Source: Chloroflexota bacterium
GTDB taxonomy: Bacteria > Chloroflexota > Dehalococcoidia > Dehalococcoidales > UBA2162
DNA length: 12,026 nt
Direction of reading: 5' to 3'
Assembly: GCA_016202525.1 (NCBI GenBank)
Contig: JACQOM010000061.1
Coordinates: 1-12,026, forward strand
A program made the position numbers and the translations under genes. The notes beneath the pieces are model-generated. The model worked only from the letters and a program-made list of their open reading frames with translations. It was not told the DNA's origin and made no database searches. This document shows positions 1-6,135 of the stretch, in pieces (the stretch's first letter is position 1; every line of letters starts with the position of its first letter).

Positions 1-2
1 AA

Positions 3-197
3 GTCAACAAGGAAGTCGAGGCTATGGGTGTTAAGATAAAAGCCCAGTATGCCGTACTCGGGCCGTATGACTTCATCAATATCCTGGAGGCCCCGGACAA
101 TAAGACAGTGGCTAAGGTGGCTGTGGAGCTTGGGTCGAGGGGCACCGTACAGACAATGACACTGGCGGCCATGGCTATCGATGAGCTGACCAAGTAG
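3..197 (+). CDS. GYD-domain protein, 3' part only
   Basis: This reading frame is open from the left edge and ends at TAG 195-197. It gives 64 residues of a C-terminus that includes GVKIKAQYAVLGPYDF, LEAPDN and GSRGTVQTMTLAAMAIDE. That pattern (an alpha/beta sheet strand, then GPYDF, then a Thr-rich strand) is characteristic of the small GYD-domain family, proteins of about 100 residues with a ferredoxin-like fold and no firmly assigned function. The N-terminus lies outside the window. The next gene begins 11-29 bp downstream on the same strand, so the two may be co-transcribed. The family assignment is from pattern recognition; the role is unknown. Confidence 0.8.
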   Translation, partial: VNKEVEAMGVKIKAQYAVLGPYDFINILEAPDNKTVAKVAVELGSRGTVQTMTLAAMAIDELTK

Positions 198-226
198 CTG
201 CTGGGTAATTGCTTTTCTTTGATTAT

Positions 227-844
227 ATGGACGGTAAGCTTCTGCTGGCAACGAATAACCGTGGAAAAGTCCGTGAGTTCCGAAGCCTGCTGTCCAATCT
301 TCCGTTGCAACTGGTTACCCCTGCTGAGCTGGGCATCACCACTGTGGTGGATGAGGTGGGGAGCAGTTTCGAGGAGAATGCTCGCTTAAAGGCAGTGACC
401 TTAGCCGCCGAGAGCCATTTGCTGGCTATGGCTGATGACTCCGGGTTGGAGGTAGATGCTCTGGGTGGTGAACCCGGACACCTATCGGCCCGCTATGGCG
501 GTGAAGGCCTTTCTGACAGCGATAGGGTCGATTACCTGCTGCTCAAGCTCAAAGATGTGCCCTGGGAAAAGCGTTCGGCTACCTTCTGTAGTGTTATTGC
601 TGTGGCCATCCCCGGCGGCGAAGTAGAGTGTTGCTACGGCCAGTGTCGTGGGATAATAACCTTCGAGCCAAAGGGTAAGCATGGGTTTGGCTACGACCCT
701 GTCTTTTTTATGCCTGAGCTTGGCAAGACAATGGCTGAGCTATCTCTGGAAATAAAAAATCAGGTGAGTCACCGGGCGCTGGCTGCCAGGGAAGCATATA
801 AGGTATTAGAGAAATTAATAGCTAGTAAACGGTATCGGGCGTAA
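227..844 (+). CDS. rdgB: RdgB/HAM1-family non-canonical purine NTP pyrophosphatase
   Basis: This enzyme of the ITPase family hydrolyses dITP/ITP and dXTP/XTP to the monophosphate and pyrophosphate, keeping deaminated purines out of the nucleotide pool. Visible signatures are the N-terminal LLLATNNRGKVREF (the T-x-N-x-x-K nucleotide-binding motif), SFEENARLKA, ADDSGLEVDAL followed by SARYGG, and the C-terminal FGYDPVFF with SHRALA. I chose the ATG at 227 (MDGKLLLATNN, 205 residues, normal family length). A TTG at 209 would add six residues that match nothing in the family, and neither start has a convincing SD. It sits directly behind the GYD-protein gene on the same strand, probably in one transcript. 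The family is clear; the exact start is less certain. Confidence 0.93.
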   Translation: MDGKLLLATNNRGKVREFRSLLSNLPLQLVTPAELGITTVVDEVGSSFEENARLKAVTLAAESHLLAMADDSGLEVDALGGEPGHLSARYGGEGLSDSDRVDYLLLKLKDVPWEKRSATFCSVIAVAIPGGEVECCYGQCRGIITFEPKGKHGFGYDPVFFMPELGKTMAELSLEIKNQVSHRALAAREAYKVLEKLIASKRYRA

Positions 845-899
845 TTGCCGATGAGTCAGTCAAGGCTTTCATTGGGTACTATTCGGTTTCGGCTGTGTC

Positions 900-971
900 G
901 TCATTCTGGCGAAAGCCAGAATCCAGGTTTCCTCCTCCCCGCCAATGGATTCCAGCCTGCGCTGGAATGAC
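900..971. repeat. REP-like double-hairpin palindrome
   Basis: Two 26-bp arms (900-925 and 946-971) are imperfect inverted copies of each other around a 20-bp centre. Each arm is also a perfect hairpin by itself. The left arm has an 8-bp stem ATTCTGGC/GCCAGAAT with loop GAAA (903-922). The right arm has an 8-bp stem ATTCCAGC/GCTGGAAT with loop CTGC (949-968). The stems differ between arms only by changes that preserve pairing. This is the form of extragenic REP/MITE-like elements common in many bacterial genomes. It lies between rdgB and the dnaN promoter and could also help end rdgB transcription, although no T-run follows it. Confidence 0.8.
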
Positions 972-1021
972 ATCTTTGAATAAGTCGTTTATTTTCCTAG
1001 CAATAATAGTGGCATCTACTC

Positions 1022-1051
1022 TTGTATAAAATCGATTATTTAGTATATACT
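1022..1051 (+). promoter_or_regulatory. Candidate sigma-70 promoter of dnaN
   Basis: TTGTAT (1022-1027), an 18-bp spacer and TATACT (1046-1051) make a plausible -35/-10 pair in AT-rich DNA just upstream of dnaN. A start near 1058 would leave a leader of about 27 nt containing the SD GGGGGTG (1074-1080), four bases before the ATG. Confidence 0.45.
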
Positions 1052-1084
1052 ACTGTTTACCGTGAATAATTTTGGGGGTGAGCC

Positions 1085-2215
1085 ATGAAATTATCTTGTC
1101 TTCAGGAGAATCTCAGCCGGGGATTGGGTGTGGTGGGCAGGGCGGTAGCTGCCAGGACAACTCTGCCGATAACTAATAATGTGCTCCTGGCTACCGACCA
1201 ATCCCGCCTCAAGCTGGTAGCCACTAATCTGGAAATGGCAATCAGCTACTGGATAGGTGCTAAGGTGGAGGAAGAGGGGGCGATTACCGTTCCTGCCCGG
1301 CTGCTCACCGAGTTCGTTAACTCCTTACCCAATGATAAGATTGATGTGAATCTCTCCCCGAAGACGAAGACACTGGGATTGAAGTGTGCCCGTTTCGAGG
1401 CGCGCATCAGCGGCATCGATGCTAAAGATTTTCCCCCGATACCGACAGTCGACCAGGGGATTACGACCAAAGTCGAGGTGGATGCCCTCTGTCAGGCAAT
1501 CAGCCAGGTTGCTTTTGCTGCAGCCTCCGAAGAATCGCGCCCGGTGCTCACCGGTGTCAATGCTCGTTTTAGCAAAGATTCGTTGACGCTGGCGGCGGCG
1601 GACGGCTTCAGGTTGGCGGTATATAAGCTGCCACTGAGCACCCCTGTAAAAGAGGAGACAGAGGTTATCATTCCCGCACGGACCATGGCTGAGCTGAACC
1701 GGTTGATGGTCGACGGGGAGGAAACAGTTGACATAACAATAAACGCTAACAAAAGCCAGGCCCTTTTCCGTCTGAAGGATATCGAGCTGGTGTCCCAGCT
1801 GGTCCAGGGTGCTTTTCCTCAATACACTCAGCTTATTCCGCAGAGTTACCATACCCGTGCTGTGGTCGATGTCGCTGAGTTCCTGAGAGCCACCAAGACG
1901 GCCTCCATTTTTGCCCGTGATGGTAGTGGTATTGTCCGCTTGCTGGCGGCATCCGGCGGTAGCGCCCCGGGTAAGCTGACCGTTTCCGCCCGCTCCGAAG
2001 AGATAGGTGACGATGTCGGTGAAATCGATGCAGCGGTCGATGGCGAAGAAGCCAAGATTGCTTTCAATGGTAAATATCTAATCGATGTGCTTGGTGTGCT
2101 CCATGAGTCACAGGTAGCTCTGGAGGTAACCAATCCATCGAGCCCCGGTGTTATCCGCCCGGTGGGGGTCGATAACTATATCCATGTCGTCATGCCGATG
2201 TTTGTGCAATGGTAA
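1085..2215 (+). CDS. dnaN: DNA polymerase III subunit beta (sliding clamp)
   Basis: The ring-shaped processivity clamp tethers DNA polymerase III and other repair and replication proteins to DNA. The 376-residue length and three-fold repeated clamp-domain layout (about 1-120, 125-245 and 250-376) match the family. Recognisable segments include the N-terminal MKLSCLQENLSRGL…VGRAVAARTTLPI, the domain-2 segment EESRPVLTGV…LAAADGFRLAV, and the C-terminal YIHVVMPMFVQW, which corresponds to the usual …MPM-plus-tail clamp ending. The ATG at 1085 has a strong SD (GGGGGTG). It is not followed by recF here. Instead, a serine recombinase gene converges on it and overlaps its last 26 bp antisense, which suggests that the 3' end of dnaN is the insertion target of a mobile element. 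The dnaN frame itself is intact. Confidence 0.96.
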   Translation: MKLSCLQENLSRGLGVVGRAVAARTTLPITNNVLLATDQSRLKLVATNLEMAISYWIGAKVEEEGAITVPARLLTEFVNSLPNDKIDVNLSPKTKTLGLKCARFEARISGIDAKDFPPIPTVDQGITTKVEVDALCQAISQVAFAAASEESRPVLTGVNARFSKDSLTLAAADGFRLAVYKLPLSTPVKEETEVIIPARTMAELNRLMVDGEETVDITINANKSQALFRLKDIELVSQLVQGAFPQYTQLIPQSYHTRAVVDVAEFLRATKTASIFARDGSGIVRLLAASGGSAPGKLTVSARSEEIGDDVGEIDAAVDGEEAKIAFNGKYLIDVLGVLHESQVALEVTNPSSPGVIRPVGVDNYIHVVMPMFVQW

Positions 2216-2217
2216 GT
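2190..2217. other. Probable element/chromosome junction (att region) at 3' end of dnaN
   Basis: The recombinase gene ends inside the last 26 bp of dnaN. Such elements commonly recombine at gene ends, leaving the target gene intact, so one attachment-site half is likely to lie here or within a few tens of bases. I found no second full copy of the dnaN end in the window, so the other junction must be outside it. The exact core cannot be set from one end. Confidence 0.4.
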
Positions 2218-3833
2218 AATGGGCCAGATGACTGCATGGTGGTAATATCAACCGGAATAACGCCGGCAATTTCTACAAGTTCGGGAGAAGCCTTGACTTT
2301 CAAGGCTAAGGCTTCAAAGGCAAGGCGCTTGTCATCGTCGCCGCATTGCTCTATGCGCTGCTTTACGCTGTTGTAGAAGTCGTCTAGCTTCGCCTCCGCT
2401 GTGGCAAGGTTGGCAAGGTGTATTTTGGCCTGTCTTAGTTCGTCCCTTTGTTTCATATCGGCTTCGCGCTCAGACTTCACGCGGTTGATTTCGTCGAGGA
2501 CGTAATCCTCAGTAAACTGCCCTGTCTTTATTGCGTTGATGAGGCGTTTCTCCTGGTTGGGGTAGTCTTTGAGCCGGTGCCCGATGGCCTTAATCTCTTC
2601 GTCCAACGGTGTAATGTCGCTCTGTGCTCTTTCTGCCTCGGCCTGCTTCCGTAATTCTGCCAGCACCGTATCGGGATTCGAGAGGATTGCTTTAACCTTG
2701 TCCCAAACAAGTGTTTCCAGGATTTCAGCCCGGATGTACCTGGCTTTGCAGATGGCCCCCCGTGTTGAAGTAGGGTAGCTGCCCCTGCAATGGTAGTAGA
2801 GAGACTTCTTGTTAAGGCAGGTCCCAACAAGAGGGCTTCCACAGTGACCACAATAGGCATAGCCGCGCAGTAAGTAGTGTCTCGTATTCATGCTGTGTCT
2901 GGCCTCCTTTTGCAGCCTTAGTTGCTCTTGGGCTCGTTCAAATAGGTTTTGGCTGATAACTGCCGGCGTCGCGTTCTTTAGCACAGTCCACTTGGCCTTA
3001 TCCTGGCTGACAAGATGTGTCTTTCGGCTTCCCCTGGTCTGGTAGTAGAAGGTGAGCCCAGTGTATGCCGGGTTAGTTGCCAGCCTTCCTATGGTAAGGG
3101 GATGCCACTTGCCATGATGTTTGGTTGGTATTGCCTGATTATTAAGGGCTTCTGCTATCTTGAAACGGCTCATGCCGTCTGCCAGCATCGCGAATATCTT
3201 TTCTACAATCTTCACTTCATATTCAATCGGTACGCGCTTCTTGCTGGCCTTGTCCCACCGAAATCCATATAAGCCATGACCGGTACCAGTCGGCAATATT
3301 CCCTTATCAACCAACTTGCTCTTTGCCTTGGTAGTATTGGCAATCATTGTTCTGATATAACTTTCTGACTGTATTGCTTTATTTAGATATCGTTCTGTGG
3401 ATTCCGGATTATTAGGGTCGAGCTCGAATTGCTCACGGGCAAAGAATACCTTTAATCCTGCTTTTATCACGTCACAAAGCAAAGGGAATGAACTGTAAAT
3501 AAAACGTGTTTCTCTGTCAACACGCGGGAATAATAGAGCTTCAATCTCCTTGTGCTCATATAGAGAGATTGCCTCCATCATTAGGGCTTCAAATTTCACA
3601 CGTTCCCAAGTTGTAGCTGACTCTTGAACTACACGTCGGTATTGTTCGCTGACTTCTAATCCTAATAAGGGAGCGTTTGGCAGAATGTCATCTAGCCATT
3701 GAACGTCTGGCCCATAGCCTTTCAACTGGTCTTGAGAAGACACTCGTATTATAGAAAAGGTGGTTTTCATAGTTTTTTGATTTTGCTGGTTCATCTCGGA
3801 CCCAACATACTCAGTAACTCTATTTTGTGTCAA
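2190..3833 (-). CDS. Large serine recombinase (site-specific integrase)
   Basis: This 547-residue serine integrase would cut and rejoin att sites through a phosphoserine link. Layout: a catalytic resolvase domain (about 24-165) with the nucleophile in RVSS (S32) and the PRVDRETR arginines (R104, R107); a Recombinase domain (about 180-300, YGFRWD…NPAYTGLTFY); a zinc ribbon with C328/C331 and C349/C362; a coiled-coil-like charged region (about 395-500); and a short tail. The TTG at 3833 has GGGAGG 11 bp upstream. ATG codons 14 or 22 are alternative starts and lack a good SD; the catalytic motif follows all three. The last nine codons, including the stop, overlap the 3' end of dnaN in antisense. 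The HNH gene upstream (127-bp gap) has the same orientation. It is the main evidence for a mobile element. Confidence 0.95.
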   Translation of the reverse strand: MTQNRVTEYVGSEMNQQNQKTMKTTFSIIRVSSQDQLKGYGPDVQWLDDILPNAPLLGLEVSEQYRRVVQESATTWERVKFEALMMEAISLYEHKEIEALLFPRVDRETRFIYSSFPLLCDVIKAGLKVFFAREQFELDPNNPESTERYLNKAIQSESYIRTMIANTTKAKSKLVDKGILPTGTGHGLYGFRWDKASKKRVPIEYEVKIVEKIFAMLADGMSRFKIAEALNNQAIPTKHHGKWHPLTIGRLATNPAYTGLTFYYQTRGSRKTHLVSQDKAKWTVLKNATPAVISQNLFERAQEQLRLQKEARHSMNTRHYLLRGYAYCGHCGSPLVGTCLNKKSLYYHCRGSYPTSTRGAICKARYIRAEILETLVWDKVKAILSNPDTVLAELRKQAEAERAQSDITPLDEEIKAIGHRLKDYPNQEKRLINAIKTGQFTEDYVLDEINRVKSEREADMKQRDELRQAKIHLANLATAEAKLDDFYNSVKQRIEQCGDDDKRLAFEALALKVKASPELVEIAGVIPVDITTMQSSGPLLTIAQTSA

Positions 3834-3960
3834 AGGACCCTAAGCCTCCCTACGACCTAACATGGCCACCAGGCGAGGTTACTTGGTCGCCTGCAGTTAC
3901 GCGGACTACTCCTCTCCATGCTTTTTAAGCTCGGAGCGATTTGGCTGCGCTCAGCCAGAC
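3834..3960. other. Non-coding gap with two small inverted repeats
   Basis: This 127-bp gap lies between the HNH stop and the integrase start. It holds a 7-bp inverted repeat, CAGGCGA/TCGCCTG, with a 10-bp loop (3870-3893). It also holds a 6-bp stem, TGGCTG/CAGCCA, with loop CGCT (3942-3957) immediately after the HNH stop codon. Neither is followed by a T-run on the minus strand, so they are not clear intrinsic terminators. They could be recombinase/regulator sites or RNA structure. The integrase SD lies at 3845-3850. Confidence 0.4.
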
Positions 3961-4644
3961 CTAGTGATTCTCTTGGCCAACATGACCATCATGCTTAGCC
4001 GTGTCATTCCTTTCAGTCCCTGGGGAGGACGGGTTCTCGCTCTTCAGCCGTAATTGACGCCTTATCTCTCGATAGACTATGATTTTGTCTCCGTCGTCAT
4101 CGACTGTCTCCATAAATGGGCTGATTGGCGAGGTGTATTTGGTCAGATAATTTGTTGATGTCTGAATGCTGCAGTGGGCATAAGCGGCACCTCCACTAAT
4201 TATCTCCTTTTTCTTAGCAGAACCATTTTCTTGTAAGCACTGGTGGGCATACTTTACCCACCTTGGTTCGAAGCTCCTATTCGCCTGCATCTCCGGACTA
4301 CCGGCTTCGTAAGGTACTCGTTCTTTGAGTAGTGTCTTCCACGTTGGTAAATTATTTCTCTCTCTTTCTCTTTCCAATTGGTCACTATGGCTTTGCAGAA
4401 GGCTTATATGCTCGTCAGGTGGAAGCTGACGTAAGACGCAGTTATGCTGGTGGCACACCAGATGGAGATTGCCCCAGCTCCAGTTTGCCTGGTTATTGTC
4501 AGCGTGGTCTATCTCAAGCCTCACCGCCGGTGGCCCTCGCCTGACTCCTTTTTCAACGTAGCAGACAATGCATTGGTCGCCTTCGGCTCTGGCTATCATC
4601 TCATATCGATGTCTGCGCTGCGGATTAGTTTGAAGTTTCGGCAT
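3961..4644 (-). CDS. HNH endonuclease-like protein
   Basis: A 227-residue protein with an N-terminal HNH nuclease module: CIVC (C25, C28), LEIDHADNN (D46-H47), then GNLHLVCHQHN (N59, H61, C64, H65, H67, N68). The cysteines and histidines fit a structural zinc site plus the metal-dependent beta-beta-alpha active site. The rest (about 75-227) contains a charged helix (QLERERERNN), a middle region resembling a small DNA-binding fold, and a Ser/Pro/Asp-rich tail, none of which I recognise. The ATG at 4644 has a very good SD (AAGGAG, minus strand). It lies between a small-protein pair and the serine integrase, all in one direction, probably one operon. HNH genes are frequent in phage and ICE modules; whether this one cuts, nicks or acts in defence is unknown. 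Confidence 0.85.
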   Translation of the reverse strand: MPKLQTNPQRRHRYEMIARAEGDQCIVCYVEKGVRRGPPAVRLEIDHADNNQANWSWGNLHLVCHQHNCVLRQLPPDEHISLLQSHSDQLERERERNNLPTWKTLLKERVPYEAGSPEMQANRSFEPRWVKYAHQCLQENGSAKKKEIISGGAAYAHCSIQTSTNYLTKYTSPISPFMETVDDDGDKIIVYREIRRQLRLKSENPSSPGTERNDTAKHDGHVGQENH

Positions 4645-4703
4645 TATTCTCCTTTCTTACTTACTTTAGAGGCGAACAGCTTTGTCCACTTGCAATTACC
4701 CAT
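4644..4703 (-). CDS. Possible 19-codon coupling peptide ahead of HNH gene
   Basis: The ATG at 4703 opens a 19-residue frame (MGNCKWTKLFASKVSKKGE). Its TAA overlaps the HNH start codon (TAATG), and its start lies inside the last codons of the preceding 47-residue gene. It thus fills the gap between the two genes exactly and contains the HNH SD. No separate SD is obvious. It may be a translational-coupling peptide or chance. Confidence 0.25.
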   Translation of the reverse strand: MGNCKWTKLFASKVSKKGE

Positions 4704-4839
4704 AGTTACTTCCGCTTTTCGCTTGCGCTATTAAGCGCTTCCAGAGTTCAGACCAACTTGCCATTGCACTGGGGCTGACTGGTCCAGGCTTGATGACAAT
4801 CTCCACCGTGACTGCATTCGTTGCAGTGGTCTTGGTCAC
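4696..4839 (-). CDS. Small conserved-looking protein, 47 residues, unknown function
   Basis: The GTG at 4839 overlaps the TGA stop of the upstream AbrB-like gene (GTGA), a typical translational-coupling arrangement, and AGAGGA lies seven bases before it. The product begins MTKTTATNAVTVEIVIKPGP and continues with a Trp-containing amphipathic segment, SWSELWKRLIAQAKS. It has no cysteines, signal peptide or membrane segment. I do not recognise the family. Placement between an AbrB-like regulator and an HNH nuclease, all overlapping or closely spaced, supports a real gene rather than a chance frame. It could be a small partner of either neighbour. Confidence 0.6.
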   Translation of the reverse strand: MTKTTATNAVTVEIVIKPGPVSPSAMASWSELWKRLIAQAKSGSNYG

Positions 4840-5009
4840 TTTGGCTTCCTCTTTGCTTTGGGGAGGCGGATAACTAACTCGCCATTAATGATGACTTCCA
4901 GTTTATCGCCTGGGTTGATTCCATAATATCGGAGCCATGCTTTGGGTAAGGTGATGACACAACTACCTTGTCCCAGATTAATGACGCTTCTTTCGAATAA
5001 GGTTGGCAT
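4836..5009 (-). CDS. SpoVT/AbrB-type swapped-hairpin DNA-binding protein
   Basis: A 57-residue protein whose whole length matches an AbrB/MazE-type swapped-hairpin domain: SVINLGQGSCVITLPKAW (residues 8-25), then GINPGDKLEVII and GELVIRLP, ending in a basic tail, KAKRKPK. Proteins of this fold bind DNA as dimers, as transition-state regulators or antitoxins. The ATG at 5009 has a good SD (TTAGGAGA, minus strand). It heads a minus-strand run of AbrB-like protein, 47-residue protein, HNH and integrase, and lies head-to-head with the HTH gene at 5100, so it may control the 5010-5099 region. No toxin-like partner of the MazF type is visible next to it, so a toxin-antitoxin role is not supported. 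Confidence 0.85.
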   Translation of the reverse strand: MPTLFERSVINLGQGSCVITLPKAWLRYYGINPGDKLEVIINGELVIRLPKAKRKPK

Positions 5010-5031
5010 TTGTACTCTCCTAATCTATAAT
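5003..5031 (+). promoter_or_regulatory. Near-consensus sigma-70 promoter for the HTH gene at 5100
   Basis: TTGGCA (5003-5008), exactly 17 bp of spacer and a perfect TATAAT (5026-5031). Transcription would start near 5038 and read through the direct repeats at 5059-5090 into the gene at 5100. The -35 overlaps the start codon of the divergent AbrB-like gene, so the two genes cannot easily be controlled independently. Confidence 0.65.
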
Positions 5032-5058
5032 GGCAGGTATACAGGACCCTGAAAATTT

Positions 5059-5090
5059 GAAATAGCGGCAGTATTGGGAAATAGCGGCAG
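5059..5090. promoter_or_regulatory. 13-bp direct repeat, likely operator
   Basis: GAAATAGCGGCAG occurs twice (5059-5071 and 5078-5090), perfectly conserved, with a 19-bp period. The pair sits in the untranslated leader between the promoter at 5003-5031 and the ATG at 5100. A protein bound there could block elongation or act on the minus-strand promoter. The candidates are the HTH protein encoded immediately downstream or the AbrB-like protein encoded divergently. Confidence 0.6.
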
Positions 5091-5099
5091 ATTTGTAAA

Positions 5100-6065
5100 A
5101 TGGATAAAGAGATTTTAACCCTCAAAGACTTTGCCAAGGAAATTCACTACAGTGAGCGTTCGGTTAGGCAGATGTGTATAGACGGCAGGATTGAAGCCCA
5201 GAAAATAGACGCTGATGCACGGAAATGGCTTATTCCCGCCGTCGAACTTGAGAGACTGAAAGCGGGTAATAGACTCATCAGGAAAGACAAGCAAGACCCC
5301 TATGAAGAAACGCCCCATAAGAAGAAGATGCGGGAATTGGCTAAAACGCTGGCAGAAGGAATAAATTTGCCGTCTCTTGAGGGCAATGACTTGTGGAAGG
5401 ATTTGCCACTTGACTTCCAGCCAGGGAAATACTCTCTGCCAATCGGCGTGGTTGAAATAGCTGAAAATGGACATATGAAAGTCAGTTATTATGACATAGG
5501 AGTTGGAAATGCACAGCCACACCTTGTCAAGGGGTTATTTAGCCACCTCAGTACGTCTGGATTGTCCAAATTTGCTGAACTGGCGGGTGCTAAGAGTAAG
5601 CTTGATGACTGGGTAGGCGCAGTTGGGCAGTACTCTGAAGCGCTTATGACGTTCCTCAAGCTCATAGCCGATGAGGTAAAGGGATACCGAGCCAAAGTCA
5701 GTTTTAATGATGACCTGAAGCCTGGTCTGACCAAATGGTTTATTGCAACAGCATGGTATGATGCCATTCAGAAAGCTAGTGGTTATCCCTTGATTGACTA
5801 TAAGCCACAGGAGAGTATTCCTGGCCGTAACCTTTTGAAGCTAAGTCGTGGCGTTTATCCCATTGGCATACACAAGAGCGATAAAACGCTCGAAACTTAT
5901 GAGGATTGGCATAAGAAGCTAAGGCTTAAGTATGTCAATGACCCTTTAGTCCAAGATATAGATGCCAAGAGCAAGACACTGAATTACATTGCCCAGGACA
6001 TTAGGCAACGACTTCAGGAATTCAGTGATATGCAGCACCTACTCGGGCACTGCGAACTGTGCTGA
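5100..6065 (+). CDS. HTH (excisionase/MerR-like) protein with unknown C-terminal region
   Basis: 321 residues. The N-terminus (about 5-55) reads as a winged-helix/excisionase-type HTH: LTLKDFAKEIHYSERSVRQM, then GRIEAQKI, RKWLIPAVELERL. A charged linker (60-85, HKKKMRELAK) leads to a large C-terminal part with no family I recognise. It contains LDFQPGKYSLPIGV, a helical middle and a final GHCELC with a CxxC pair. No SD precedes the ATG at 5100, but the promoter and repeats upstream and the divergent operon support it. An excisionase/recombination-directionality role for the serine integrase, or autoregulation through the 13-bp repeats, would fit the position. Most excisionases are far shorter, so the large C-terminal region must do something more. 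Confidence 0.8.
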   Translation: MDKEILTLKDFAKEIHYSERSVRQMCIDGRIEAQKIDADARKWLIPAVELERLKAGNRLIRKDKQDPYEETPHKKKMRELAKTLAEGINLPSLEGNDLWKDLPLDFQPGKYSLPIGVVEIAENGHMKVSYYDIGVGNAQPHLVKGLFSHLSTSGLSKFAELAGAKSKLDDWVGAVGQYSEALMTFLKLIADEVKGYRAKVSFNDDLKPGLTKWFIATAWYDAIQKASGYPLIDYKPQESIPGRNLLKLSRGVYPIGIHKSDKTLETYEDWHKKLRLKYVNDPLVQDIDAKSKTLNYIAQDIRQRLQEFSDMQHLLGHCELC

Positions 6066-6135
6066 CGCGAGGGAAGGCTGCTGCTGATGGCCCGACACAT
6101 AATGAGTCGTAGTGAAGCTCTAGAGATGAGAAATC

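Noticed and set aside
1325..1852. 175-codon antisense frame inside dnaN
   Set aside because: It is an overlapping shadow of a well-conserved gene, with no SD and no recognisable protein features.
2289..2307. Stem AGCCTTG/CAAGGCT with 5-base loop in the integrase 3' region as a terminator or att site
   Set aside because: It lies in coding sequence made of repeated Lys-Ala codons and has no T-run; not distinguishable from chance.
3942..3957. Hairpin TGGCTG-CGCT-CAGCCA after the HNH stop as an intrinsic terminator
   Set aside because: The stem is only 6 bp and no T-run follows on the minus strand.
4756..4769. Near-copy of the dnaN end: GTGCAATGG(C)AAGT on the minus strand versus GTGCAATGG(T)AAGT at 2204-2217, considered as a second attachment site
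   Set aside because: Only 13 of 14 bases match, with no flanking identity, and it lies inside the 47-residue coding frame; chance is more likely.
4836..5009. AbrB-like protein as antitoxin of a toxin-antitoxin pair
   Set aside because: Its neighbours are a 47-residue unknown and an HNH protein; no MazF-, PIN- or Doc-like toxin is adjacent.
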